Of a stretch of DNA of 64,000 nucleotides, positions 17,027 through 24,502 are shown piece after piece. Numbering within the stretch: position 1 is the stretch's first letter; every line of letters begins with the position of its first letter. Both the position numbers and the translations under genes were made by a program. Origin of the DNA: Arthrobacter sp. NtRootA1. GTDB taxonomy: Bacteria; Actinomycetota; Actinomycetes; Actinomycetales; Micrococcaceae. The notes beneath the pieces are model-generated. The model searched no databases, was not told where the DNA came from, and saw nothing but the letters and a program-made list of their open reading frames with translations. Location of the stretch: positions 1,116,001 through 1,180,000 of the forward strand of contig NZ_AP024630.1 of NCBI RefSeq assembly GCF_019976975.1, read 5' to 3'.

Positions 17027-18007
17027 ATGAGTTTCGATAAAACCATCCACCTGCCGGTCACAGCCGACGAGGCCTTCGCCCTCATCACCCAGCCTGAACG
17101 ACTACGGCGCTGGCAAACGGTCGCAGCCAGGGTGGACCTCCGGATCGGTGGGGATTTCCGCTGGACCGTTACTCCCGGCCACAATGCCTCCGGAACCTTC
17201 CAGGAAATCGAACCGGGCAAGCGCGTCGTCTTCACGTGGGGTTGGGAGGGCGGGGGCGATCTGCCGCCGGGTGCCTCGACCGTTAGCATCACTTTGGAGC
17301 CCGACGCCGACGGTACTTCCCTCCGTTTCCTGCATGAGGGACTCACCGAGGAGCAGGAAACATCCCACGCGATGGGCTGGAACCACTACCTGGATCGTCT
17401 GCTGGCTGAGGCTTCAGCGAAGGACGGCGCTGGCCGCGACGAGTGGGCATGGGCACCCGACCCCATCAACCAGCTGAGCTCGGCTGACGCAGCCTTGGCG
17501 ATCCTTCTTGGCGTTCTGCGCAACGTCACTCCTGAAGACACAGCGAAGGCAACGCCATGCGAGGACTTCAACGTCAGCGAGTTGCTGGACCACTTGGCAG
17601 GATCGCTGAAGGGCATCGGCCGTGCGCTCGGTGCGGCACCCGTGGACCCTAGGGAAGAGTCCCCGGAGGTGCGGATTGCTGAGCTGGCCCAGCCCGCGCT
17701 GGAAGCTTTCAGCAACCGCGGCCTTGAAGGCACCGTCGATATGGGCTTCGCCGAATTGCCGGCGACCACGGTTGCCGGAATCCTGAACCTCGAACTGCTC
17801 GTCCATGCCTGGGACTTCGCCAAGGCGACGGGACAGCAAGTGGAGGTGTCCGACGTCGTCAGCGATTACGTGACGGAACTTGCCCGGCAGACCATCTCCG
17901 AGCAGGTCCGCTCCGGCGGCAGCTTCGCGCCAGAGCAGCCGACGGCGGAGACAGCCAGCAGCCTGGAACGGCTCGTAGCCTTCACCGGCCGCACTGTCAC
18001 TCTCTAA
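17027..18007 (+). CDS. SRPBCC domain fused to TIGR03086 (mycothiol-enzyme-like) domain
   Basis: 326 residues. Residues 1-140 are an AHSA1-type SRPBCC fold (MSFDKTIHLPVTADEAFALI, GKRVVFTWGWEGGGDLPPGAST, HEGLTEEQETSHAMGWNHYL), which binds hydrophobic ligands. Residues about 150-326 are a TIGR03086 DinB-like domain (ATPCEDFNVSELLDHLAGSLKG, LELLVHAWDFAKATG) with the family's His positions, related to mycothiol-dependent maleylpyruvate isomerase. Two-domain fusions of this kind are found in actinobacteria but have no assigned reaction. The gene follows the ArsR stop by 23 bases and precedes the YCII gene, consistent with one detoxification operon. Confidence 0.82.
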   Translation: MSFDKTIHLPVTADEAFALITQPERLRRWQTVAARVDLRIGGDFRWTVTPGHNASGTFQEIEPGKRVVFTWGWEGGGDLPPGASTVSITLEPDADGTSLRFLHEGLTEEQETSHAMGWNHYLDRLLAEASAKDGAGRDEWAWAPDPINQLSSADAALAILLGVLRNVTPEDTAKATPCEDFNVSELLDHLAGSLKGIGRALGAAPVDPREESPEVRIAELAQPALEAFSNRGLEGTVDMGFAELPATTVAGILNLELLVHAWDFAKATGQQVEVSDVVSDYVTELARQTISEQVRSGGSFAPEQPTAETASSLERLVAFTGRTVTL

Positions 18008-18050
18008 ACCCTCCTCAACCCAAGAACAAAAGCAGGAAAGAAGGACCATC

Positions 18051-18389
18051 ATGTCCAAGTTCGTTTTCATCTATCACGCACCCATGACCCCCGCAGAGGC
18101 CGCCCCGCCGTCACCGGATGACATGGCAGCCGTCATGGGGGAGTGGAACGCCTGGGGTGCCAAGGTGGGCGATCGTCTGGTGGACTTCGGCACGCCGCTG
18201 GCCAACGGAGTCCGCGTGGCCTCCGATGGCAGCACGTCGCCCAGCCAGCGTGAAGTGGCGGGCTACAGCATCATCGAAGCCGACAACATGGATGCCGCCG
18301 TCGAGCTCGCCAAAGTCCACCCGCACCTGAACATGCCCGGTGGCTGCGAGATCGAAGTCCACGAAGCGCAGGAGATCCCCGGAATGTAG
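18051..18389 (+). CDS. YCII-related (DGPF) domain protein
   Basis: A 112-residue dimeric alpha-beta barrel of the YCII/DGPF type: KFVFIYHAPMTPAEA at the start, GYSIIEADNMDAAVELAKVHP in the second half and CEIEVHEAQEIPGM at the end. Relatives are small cytoplasmic proteins of uncertain chemistry, often beside ArsR-SRPBCC genes or ECF sigma factors. GAAAGAAGGA precedes ATG 18051. It is the last gene of the ArsR operon and converges with the HelR-like gene ten bases beyond. Confidence 0.85.
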   Translation: MSKFVFIYHAPMTPAEAAPPSPDDMAAVMGEWNAWGAKVGDRLVDFGTPLANGVRVASDGSTSPSQREVAGYSIIEADNMDAAVELAKVHPHLNMPGGCEIEVHEAQEIPGM

Positions 18390-18399
18390 CTCGCGTTCC

Positions 18400-20592
18400 T
18401 CAGCGGGTGCCGTGGGTCCGCTCAGCCGTAGTGAGGATGATCAGCTGCTGGGTGGCCCTGGTCATCGCGACATAGCGGTCCACGGCTCCTTCGATGCCCG
18501 TACCGAAATCCTCCGGATCAATCACGACTACGAGGTCGAACTCCAGGCCCTTCGATAGTTCCGGTGCAAGCCAGCGGAGGCGTGGCGACGCTGGGGACGA
18601 GCCGCGTCCGGCGTCGTTCTTGCTGATGACGCAAGCGATTCCTTCGGCGTGCGCATCGAGCCACGTGGTGAGGACCGAGTCCAGGTCTGCAACGGATCCG
18701 TGGATGACCGGGAGGTCGCTGCTCCGGATGGACGTGGGGACGTTGGCGTCGGGGAGGGCGGCCTTGATAACGGGTTCAGCCTCGGCCATGACTTCCTCGG
18801 TCGTGCGGTAGTTGATGCTGAGATGGGTCAGGTTCACGTTGCTCAGCCCGACGCGGTCCAGCCGTTCCTGCCAGGACTCAGTGAATCCGTGCCTGGCCTG
18901 CGCGCGGTCACCGACGATCGTGAAGCTCCGGGACGGGCAGCGTTGCAGGAGCATCTGCCACTGGGCGTCGGTCAGTTCTTGGGCCTCGTCCACCACCACA
19001 TGGGCGAACGGTCCCGCGAGCTGGTCCGGGTCCGCGATCAACACTGACTCGTCCAGGAGCTTCTCCTGCATGTCCTCGCCGCGCAGCATGGACATGACCA
19101 GCATTTCGGAATCGTCAGCAGCCACGAGGTCTTCCACCACGCGGTCCATGAGCTCACGCTCGGCAGCGGCTTCCGCCTTCTGGCGTCGCCTTCGCTTGGA
19201 CGCTTCAGGATCGCCCAGCCGTTGGCGGGCTGCGTCCAGGAGGGGCAAATCGGACACAGTCCAAGCGTGCGGTTCGGACCGCTGAAGCTTCCCCAGTTCA
19301 TCAGCACTGAGCCAAGGGGCGCACAGACGCAGGTACGCCGGTACCCGCCAAAGGTCGGCCACGAGATCCGTGTAATGAAGCAGCGGCCATGCCCGGTTGA
19401 ACGCGTCCACCAGGTCCGGATTCTGCGCAAAGGACCGCCGAAGCAAGTCCTCTGGAACTTCGTCCGTATCGAACTTGTCCACCAAAATGGTGAGCAGTTC
19501 CTCCCAGACTTCCTCGCGCGCCTCATTGTGGGGAGTGCCTGGTGTCGGCACGTCGAACGCCTCCGCCCAGTCATCTGCGCTCAGCCAGACGTCGGCCCAA
19601 GGCGTCTCGACTTCCATGCCCTCCTTCGGCGGTGACTCGTAGAACCTCACCGCCGGCTCGATCGCCTTCACGAGGTTCGCCGAAGATTTCAGACCGGCAA
19701 CCTCGTCGTCCTCGAGGGCAGCGTCGGCTCCCTCAGGCACGAGGTCCCTCAGCGTGCAGGTCTGCACGCCCTCTTCACCAAGGCTGGGGAGGACATCTGC
19801 AACGTACGCCAGGAACGGCCAGTGAGGGCCGACGAACAGCACGCCGCCCCTGCGGTGACCCAGCCGGGGGTCCGCGTAGAGGAGATACGCGGCGCGGTGC
19901 AAGGCGACCACAGTCTTACCTGTACCGGGACCGCCGTCGACCACTAACGCGCCCCGGGAAGATGCGCGGATAATGGCGTCCTGGTCCGCTTGGATGGTGC
20001 CCAGCACGTCCCGCATCCGCGCAGAGCGGCTGCTGCCCAGGCTGGCGATGAACGCCGAAAGATCTTCAAGCGCAGCGGTGCCGCCGGGCAGTTCTGCCGT
20101 GGCCGGGTCCGCGGTGAAAGCCTCGTCCCAGTAGTCGGTGATCCGTCCCCGGGTCCAGCGATAACGACGTCGGGCTGCCAGGCCCATGGGGTTGGCGTGG
20201 GTGGCTCCGAAGAACGGCTCGGCGGCGGGGGAGCGCCAGTCGACAAGCAGCCTGCGGCCGTCACTGTCCGTGAGCCCGAGTCGGCCAATGTAGAGCGGTT
20301 CCGTGTCGCCGGCGGGGACAACGCGACCCAGACAGAGGTCCAGCCCGAAGCGACGCAGTGCACGAAGCCTCCCGGTTAGCCGACGGGTTTCAACGTCCTT
20401 CTCCACGGCCTCCTGGCCGAAGCGGCTTGGGGCTTTGCGTATGGCATCGAGCTGATCGGACAGCTGGGAGATGGTCTGTTCAAGGCTTTCAGCGATGGCT
20501 GCGAAGTGCTGCTCATCGGCAGCGATCAGGGCTGGATCTGCTTTGGGTGCGAGGTGCTCGGGAAGGTTGAACGCGCTGGTTGTGAGAGGCAC
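18400..20592 (-). CDS. helR: HelR/HelD-like RNA polymerase-associated ATPase
   Basis: A 730-residue superfamily 1 (UvrD-like) ATPase of the HelD/HelR group, which removes stalled or drug-bound RNA polymerase from DNA. Walker A is GGPGTGKT (220-227), Walker B HVVVDEAQELTDAQ (about 540), and the late motif GLEFDLVVVIDPE is near the C-terminus with VAMTRATQQL after it. The N-terminal 80 residues are helical (AAIAESLEQTISQLSDQLDAI), the arm that enters the polymerase secondary channel in HelD proteins. GTG 20592 has AAAGGAG eight bases upstream; an earlier in-frame ATG at 20778 would place coding over the RAE and promoter. The RAE-type element upstream argues for the HelR (rifamycin protection) assignment. 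Confidence 0.85.
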   Translation of the reverse strand: MPLTTSAFNLPEHLAPKADPALIAADEQHFAAIAESLEQTISQLSDQLDAIRKAPSRFGQEAVEKDVETRRLTGRLRALRRFGLDLCLGRVVPAGDTEPLYIGRLGLTDSDGRRLLVDWRSPAAEPFFGATHANPMGLAARRRYRWTRGRITDYWDEAFTADPATAELPGGTAALEDLSAFIASLGSSRSARMRDVLGTIQADQDAIIRASSRGALVVDGGPGTGKTVVALHRAAYLLYADPRLGHRRGGVLFVGPHWPFLAYVADVLPSLGEEGVQTCTLRDLVPEGADAALEDDEVAGLKSSANLVKAIEPAVRFYESPPKEGMEVETPWADVWLSADDWAEAFDVPTPGTPHNEAREEVWEELLTILVDKFDTDEVPEDLLRRSFAQNPDLVDAFNRAWPLLHYTDLVADLWRVPAYLRLCAPWLSADELGKLQRSEPHAWTVSDLPLLDAARQRLGDPEASKRRRRQKAEAAAERELMDRVVEDLVAADDSEMLVMSMLRGEDMQEKLLDESVLIADPDQLAGPFAHVVVDEAQELTDAQWQMLLQRCPSRSFTIVGDRAQARHGFTESWQERLDRVGLSNVNLTHLSINYRTTEEVMAEAEPVIKAALPDANVPTSIRSSDLPVIHGSVADLDSVLTTWLDAHAEGIACVISKNDAGRGSSPASPRLRWLAPELSKGLEFDLVVVIDPEDFGTGIEGAVDRYVAMTRATQQLIILTTAERTHGTR

Positions 20593-20686
20593 GCTGTCAG
20601 CTCCTTTCTGGGCTGATGGCGCCGGAACCGCGCGTCTGAAACAGCGCGTACTTCCGGCGTCGGCTCTCAATTTTGCAGCAACCCCT

Positions 20687-20705
20687 GGGCCTTGCGGCAA
20701 GCCCC
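20687..20705 (-). promoter_or_regulatory. Rifamycin-associated element (RAE)-like 19-bp palindrome
   Basis: On the minus strand the site reads GGGGCTTGCCGCAAGGCCC, a near-perfect palindrome matching my recollection of the RAE described upstream of rifamycin-resistance genes, including helR. A promoter-like pair, TTGTGC (20735-20740) and TATACG (20713-20718) with a 16-base spacer, lies just upstream on the same strand. The element therefore covers the likely transcription start. Confidence 0.78.
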
Positions 20706-20795
20706 CCGGTGCCGTATAGATTGAAAGTGAGGAGGCACAACGTGTCTCCTTTTTTCGTGCCTTTTTGCTGGGAAGCACTGTTGATCATGAGGCCT

Positions 20796-20892
20796 GTGGC
20801 TCCCGGACCCTTTTTGGGCCAGGAGTGGCCCAAAATCAACCCCGATCAGCGGCAAAGTGACCGCGGCCAACCAAAACAGGTCAGGAGGCGCT
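20796..20892. repeat. Diverged third copy of the 98-bp repeat
   Basis: Begins GTGGCTCCCGGACC and ends CAGGTCAGGAGGCGC, with CAACCCCGATCAGCGGC in the place of the CAACCCAAATAGGCT core. The length is 97 bases. The same order of blocks as copies 1 and 2 makes common origin likely despite many substitutions. It lies just upstream of the oxidoreductase promoter. Confidence 0.55.
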
Positions 20893-20893
20893 C

Positions 20894-20938
20894 TTGACTT
20901 AAGAACTGAGTACACTCAGAATTGAGTCAACTCAGTTA
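20894..20938. promoter_or_regulatory. Promoter region with two overlapping operator-like palindromes
   Basis: A TTGACT box (20894-20899) is followed by CTGAGTACACTCAG (20906-20919, perfect arms CTGAG/CTCAG) and TGAGTCAACTCA (20923-20934). The repeated CTGAGT/ACTCAG half-sites suit a TetR-type dimer pair. The TetR gene at the end of this operon is the obvious candidate. Confidence 0.65.
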
Positions 20939-20957
20939 TCTAATCTGGAGAGCACCA

Positions 20958-21950
20958 ATGAGAGCCTTCGTCCTCAATAAATACAAACAACCCTTGCAAG
21001 AGGTTGACGTTCCCGAGCCCGTAGTCGGCGAGCATGACGTCCTTGTGCAGGTGAAGGCGGCCGGCCTGAACCAGTTGGACGAGAAGATCCGGCAGGGGGA
21101 GTTCAAGCAGGTTCTCCCGTACAGGCTTCCGCTGATCCTTGGCAATGACCTCGCCGGAGTCGTGGTCAGTGTTGGTGCGAAAGTACGGTCCTTCAAGCCG
21201 GGGGATGAGGTGTTCGCCCGTCCCAACAAGGACCGCATCGGCACGTTTGCCGAGCGGATCGCTGTGGCAGAGTCGGACCTTGCCATCAAGCCGGCGTCGA
21301 TCAGCATGGACGAAGCGGGATCCCTGCCACTTGTGGCCCTGACCGCCTGGCAGGCGCTCGTTGAACGCGGCAACGTTGGCCCGGGCCAGAAGGTCCTGAT
21401 CCATGCGGGAGCCGGGGGAGTGGGCTCCATTGCGATCCAGCTGGCCAAGTATCTTGGCGCCATGGTTGCCACGACGGTCAGCGCCGGAAACGCGGACTTT
21501 GTCCGCGAGCTCGGGGCGGACGTGGTGATTGATTACCGGACGGAGGACTTTGCGGAGATCCTCCAAGGCTACGATCTCGTTCTGGATAGCCTCGGCGGCG
21601 AGAATCTGGAGAGGTCGCTGAAAGTCCTCAAGCCGGGCGGTAAGGCAATCGGCATCTCAGGGCCGCCGGATCCCGGCTTTGCCGAAGAGCTCGGAGCAAA
21701 CGCCGTGATGAAGGGCGCTGTGGCGCTCATTAGTGCGGGCATCCGGCGTAAGGCCCGTCGTCTCGGCGTCACCTACGAGTTCCTTTTCATGCGCGCCAAC
21801 GGCAGCCAGCTCCGGGAGATTGCCGCGCTCATCGATGCCGGGGAAATCCGTCCCGTTGTCGGCCGGGTAGTCCCGTTCGACCAGACGCCGGACGTCCTTG
21901 CCGAGCTGGACAAGGGCGGCGTTCGCGGCAAAACAGTCGTCAGCCACTGA
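20958..21950 (+). CDS. NADP-dependent zinc-free alcohol dehydrogenase/quinone oxidoreductase
   Basis: A 330-residue medium-chain reductase of the quinone-oxidoreductase type. The N-terminal GroES-like domain has EHDVLVQVKAAGLNQLDEKIRQG and LPLILGNDLAGVVVSVG, without the zinc Cys ligands. The Rossmann part has VLIHAGAGGVGSIAIQLAKYLGA, with AGAGGVGS binding NADPH. It probably reduces quinones or enals. ATG 20958 with GGAG upstream is preferred to the upstream in-frame start at 20922, which lies in the operator. It leads an operon with the alpha/beta hydrolase and TetR genes. Confidence 0.88.
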   Translation: MRAFVLNKYKQPLQEVDVPEPVVGEHDVLVQVKAAGLNQLDEKIRQGEFKQVLPYRLPLILGNDLAGVVVSVGAKVRSFKPGDEVFARPNKDRIGTFAERIAVAESDLAIKPASISMDEAGSLPLVALTAWQALVERGNVGPGQKVLIHAGAGGVGSIAIQLAKYLGAMVATTVSAGNADFVRELGADVVIDYRTEDFAEILQGYDLVLDSLGGENLERSLKVLKPGGKAIGISGPPDPGFAEELGANAVMKGAVALISAGIRRKARRLGVTYEFLFMRANGSQLREIAALIDAGEIRPVVGRVVPFDQTPDVLAELDKGGVRGKTVVSH

Positions 21951-21985
21951 TCAAACCGAATACTCAACAAGTCAGGACAAACCTC

Positions 21986-22831
21986 ATGAGCAAAGTCATC
22001 ACCGCTTACAAGGACGCGCCGGGCAGCACAGTTACCGCTGGCGGCGTCACCTACAGTTACCGTGAGCTGGGTCAGAAGGGTGGAATCCCCGTCGTTTTCC
22101 TGGTCCACCTCGCCGCGACAATGGACAACTGGGATCCGCTCGTCATCGACCCCATCGCCGAGAAGCACCACGTGATCACCTTCAGCAACCGTGGTGTCGG
22201 TGCCACAACCGGCAACGTTCCGGGCACCATCGAGGAGATGGCTGAGGACGCGGCGACCTTCATCAAAGCGCTCGGGTACGAGAAAGTAGACCTCTTTGGA
22301 TTCTCGCTCGGAGGCATGATTGCCCAGGCTTTGGTGGTCAAATACCCGGAGTTGGTGCGGAAGCTGGTCCTTGCCGGCACAGGTCCTGCAGGTGGGAAGG
22401 GCATCGACAAGGTGGCTCGCGTCACCTACTACGACGTCCTGCGAGCCACGCTGACCCGGCAGGACCCGAAGGAATTTCTGTTTTTCAACCGCAATGCCGC
22501 GGGCAAGCCCGCCGCGAGGGCATTTATCCAGCGCCTCAACGAGCGCACCGCCAATCGGGACGCACCCATCAAAACCAAGGCTTTCCAGACGCAACTGAAG
22601 GCCATCAAGAAGTGGGGCCGCAAGGAACCGGCCAACCTGGGCGCCATCACCCAGCCGACACTCATCGCCAACGGCGACAACGACCGCATGGTTCCGTCCC
22701 GGCTCTCCGACGATATGCACCTCCGGATTCCGGGCAGTGAACTGGTCATCTACCCGGATTCAGGGCATGGCGGCATCTTCCAGTACCACCAGGAGTTCGT
22801 CCCCGTCGCCCTCGAATTCCTGGGCCGCTGA
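21986..22831 (+). CDS. Alpha/beta hydrolase
   Basis: A 281-residue cytoplasmic alpha/beta hydrolase. The nucleophile elbow is GFSLGGM (Ser near residue 109), an oxyanion region is around VFLVHLAATMDNWDP (unusual HLAA instead of HGxx), and the catalytic His is in DSGHGGIFQ near the end. Similar proteins are annotated as haloperoxidase- or esterase-like. It lies 35 bases after the oxidoreductase and 12 bases before the TetR gene, so the three are probably one transcript. The substrate is unknown; the pairing suggests detoxification of a carbonyl or ester compound. Confidence 0.87.
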   Translation: MSKVITAYKDAPGSTVTAGGVTYSYRELGQKGGIPVVFLVHLAATMDNWDPLVIDPIAEKHHVITFSNRGVGATTGNVPGTIEEMAEDAATFIKALGYEKVDLFGFSLGGMIAQALVVKYPELVRKLVLAGTGPAGGKGIDKVARVTYYDVLRATLTRQDPKEFLFFNRNAAGKPAARAFIQRLNERTANRDAPIKTKAFQTQLKAIKKWGRKEPANLGAITQPTLIANGDNDRMVPSRLSDDMHLRIPGSELVIYPDSGHGGIFQYHQEFVPVALEFLGR

Positions 22832-22843
22832 TACGGTATTTGA

Positions 22844-23452
22844 ATGCAGGCTGTGCCCCAGACCCTTGGCCGACGTGAGCGGAATAAGCAGGAAAAGCTT
22901 GACCGGATCACCGCCGCGGCCCGCGAGCTCTTCACCCAGTACGGCGTAGACGAGGTCACCACCCAGCAAGTGGCGGAAAAGGCCGACGTCGGATCGGGAA
23001 CCTTGTTCTTGTACGCCAAGACGAAGGCGGAGCTGCTTCTCCTGGTCCACAACGTCAAATACGCCGAAGCGCTCAACTCGGGCGTCGCCGCCGCGGAACA
23101 GGAAGAAGCTGTCCTTGACGGGATCATGGCGATCATCCGGCCCATCATCAAATGCAACCGGGTCCAGATCGAGAACGGCCGGACCTACTTGAAAGAGATC
23201 GTCTTCGGCGATCCGACCGAACCCCACCATGCGGAGGCACTTGCGCTGACCATCCGCACGGAAGCCGCCATCGCGGAGGTGTTGGGCCGGGATGAGCAAT
23301 TGACGGCTCGGGACCCAGGGAAAATTGCCCGCGTCATCTCGGCGATCATGTTCGTCAGCATGAGCTCTTCCGCCAATAGTGGTCTCACTGACGAGCAAGT
23401 CGGAGATGAGATCCGCGATCAGATCAACGCGGTTTTGGCCACGCGAAGCTAG
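22844..23452 (+). CDS. TetR family transcriptional regulator
   Basis: A 202-residue repressor. The N-terminal DNA-binding domain is clear: LDRITAAARELFTQYGVDEVTTQQVAEKADVGSGTLFLYAKTKAELLLLV. The C-terminal ligand domain is divergent, as usual for the family. The gene is the last of the oxidoreductase/hydrolase operon and starts 12 bases after the hydrolase stop. Self-repression through the CTGAGT-type palindromes at 20906-20934 is a reasonable inference, because no other regulator is near. The inducer is unknown. Confidence 0.9.
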   Translation: MQAVPQTLGRRERNKQEKLDRITAAARELFTQYGVDEVTTQQVAEKADVGSGTLFLYAKTKAELLLLVHNVKYAEALNSGVAAAEQEEAVLDGIMAIIRPIIKCNRVQIENGRTYLKEIVFGDPTEPHHAEALALTIRTEAAIAEVLGRDEQLTARDPGKIARVISAIMFVSMSSSANSGLTDEQVGDEIRDQINAVLATRS

Positions 23453-23470
23453 CTGCCGCAGGGACGGTCT

Positions 23471-23893
23471 TTAGTGGGAGTGCCCGTGTCCGTGGTGGTC
23501 GTGGTCGCCTTCGGTCTTCATTCCCGCAGCCGCTGCAAGATGGCTCCAGCCTGCGTCGCTCAGCGCATGGTAGGCGATATGGAGTTCCTTGGCAGGCTCG
23601 GCCACGGCGGCCGTGTCCCGCCTTTCAAGGACAGCGATCAACTCTTCGGCCGCATGGGTGAACCGGTCGGCAGCGGCCTGCAGGTCCACCGGCCAAGTAG
23701 TCGCTGCGACGGCGATGTGTGCGTTGCGGATTAATGCAGCCCAGTTCCGGTCGATCTTTGGGTCCGGGCCGGTGAGAGTCGTTGCGATCCCATGGAATCC
23801 AACGTTGTCGATATAAGCCAGCGAGGCCAGCAACCCGGCCGGTGTCACCGGCTGTGCGCCTGTGTCTGACGAGTCCATCGCAGCCTCCAACAC
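23471..23893 (-). CDS. Helical protein with His-rich metal-binding tail, unrecognised
   Basis: About 140 residues, mostly helical (LLASLAYIDNVGFHGIATTL; ADRFTHAAEELIAVLERRD; ELHIAYHALSDAGWSHLAAAAG), ending GDHDHHGHGHSH, a tail with five His residues. The family is not recognised. GTG 23893 follows GGAGGGAG; ATG 23878 with GGAGG five bases away is equally possible. The longer frame to 24079 would run through the palindrome at 24002-24032 and is rejected. It is divergent from the HMA protein and CopB ATPase, and a copper-buffering or sensing role is inference from the tail and neighbours. Confidence 0.6.
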   Translation of the reverse strand: MLEAAMDSSDTGAQPVTPAGLLASLAYIDNVGFHGIATTLTGPDPKIDRNWAALIRNAHIAVAATTWPVDLQAAADRFTHAAEELIAVLERRDTAAVAEPAKELHIAYHALSDAGWSHLAAAAGMKTEGDHDHHGHGHSH

Positions 23894-23998
23894 GTTCTCC
23901 CTCCAAGGATGCCTCCAAGGCTTCACCTGCTCAAGAGCCGCAGGACGGGCGTGCTCAAAGCGGTTCTTCGGAGAGAGGCGTATCACGCTTGGGGAACC

Positions 23999-24032
23999 TT
24001 GCATGAATATACCCCCTAGGGGTATATTCATG
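23999..24032. promoter_or_regulatory. Long palindrome/CsoR-type operator between divergent copper genes
   Basis: At 24002-24032 there are perfect 14-base arms, CATGAATATACCCC and its complement GGGGTATATTCATG, around the centre CTA. A plus-strand promoter reads TTGCAT (23999-24004), 18 bases, TATATT (24023-24028), so the palindrome covers the spacer. ACCCC/GGGGT cores are typical of copper-sensing CsoR sites; no CsoR gene is adjacent. Confidence 0.75.
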
Positions 24033-24131
24033 GTGTTGTCAGTGAAGTGGTATGTCCCGGAGGGTTCTCCCTCTTTCACAGCCGTTCAACCCCAGCACTC
24101 CATCGCAAATCTGCAAAGGAATGGAACTGAC

Positions 24132-24437
24132 ATGCAAATATCCTCCCGCACTGAATTGCCGCTGACCGCGACGTCCTCCTCCGGCTGCGGTCGCTGCTCC
24201 ACGGAAGCGCGCGTCGTTCCGCCCACTTCAACGGATGTTGAGCTCGGCGTAGAAGGGCTGACCTGTGGAGGCTGCGTCGGCCGCCTTAAGCGCGCGGTCA
24301 AAGACGTGGACGGCGTGGACGCCGCCGCGATCGAGCTCGTCGCCGGCGGAGTTTCCCGCCTGCTGATTACCGGATCCCCCGAATTGGCTGCGGTCCATGA
24401 CGCTGTCAGGTACGCCGGTTACGCCCTGACCCGCTAG
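24132..24437 (+). CDS. HMA-domain copper chaperone-like protein
   Basis: 101 residues. Residues about 38-101 are a heavy-metal-associated domain with the metal loop GLTCGGCVGRL (GxTCxxC) and the helix KRAVKDVDGVDAA. An unusual N-terminal arm carries a second Cys pair, SSGCGRCS (residues about 17-24). A Cu(I) chaperone delivering metal to the downstream CopB-like ATPase is the likely role. ATG 24132 follows AAAGGAA at a somewhat long spacing. It starts the plus-strand side of the copper cluster, 65 bases before the ATPase gene. Confidence 0.82.
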   Translation: MQISSRTELPLTATSSSGCGRCSTEARVVPPTSTDVELGVEGLTCGGCVGRLKRAVKDVDGVDAAAIELVAGGVSRLLITGSPELAAVHDAVRYAGYALTR

Positions 24438-24502
24438 TCCACGCATCACGGCCTGCGCGGCCTGAGAGGGCGATGCGCGCCATCGTTTCTGCAGGAGCAC
24501 AC

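Noticed and set aside
20593..20778. 62-residue N-terminal extension of the HelR-like protein
   Set aside because: It would put the RAE and -10 region inside coding sequence, and GTG 20592 has a strong ribosome site.
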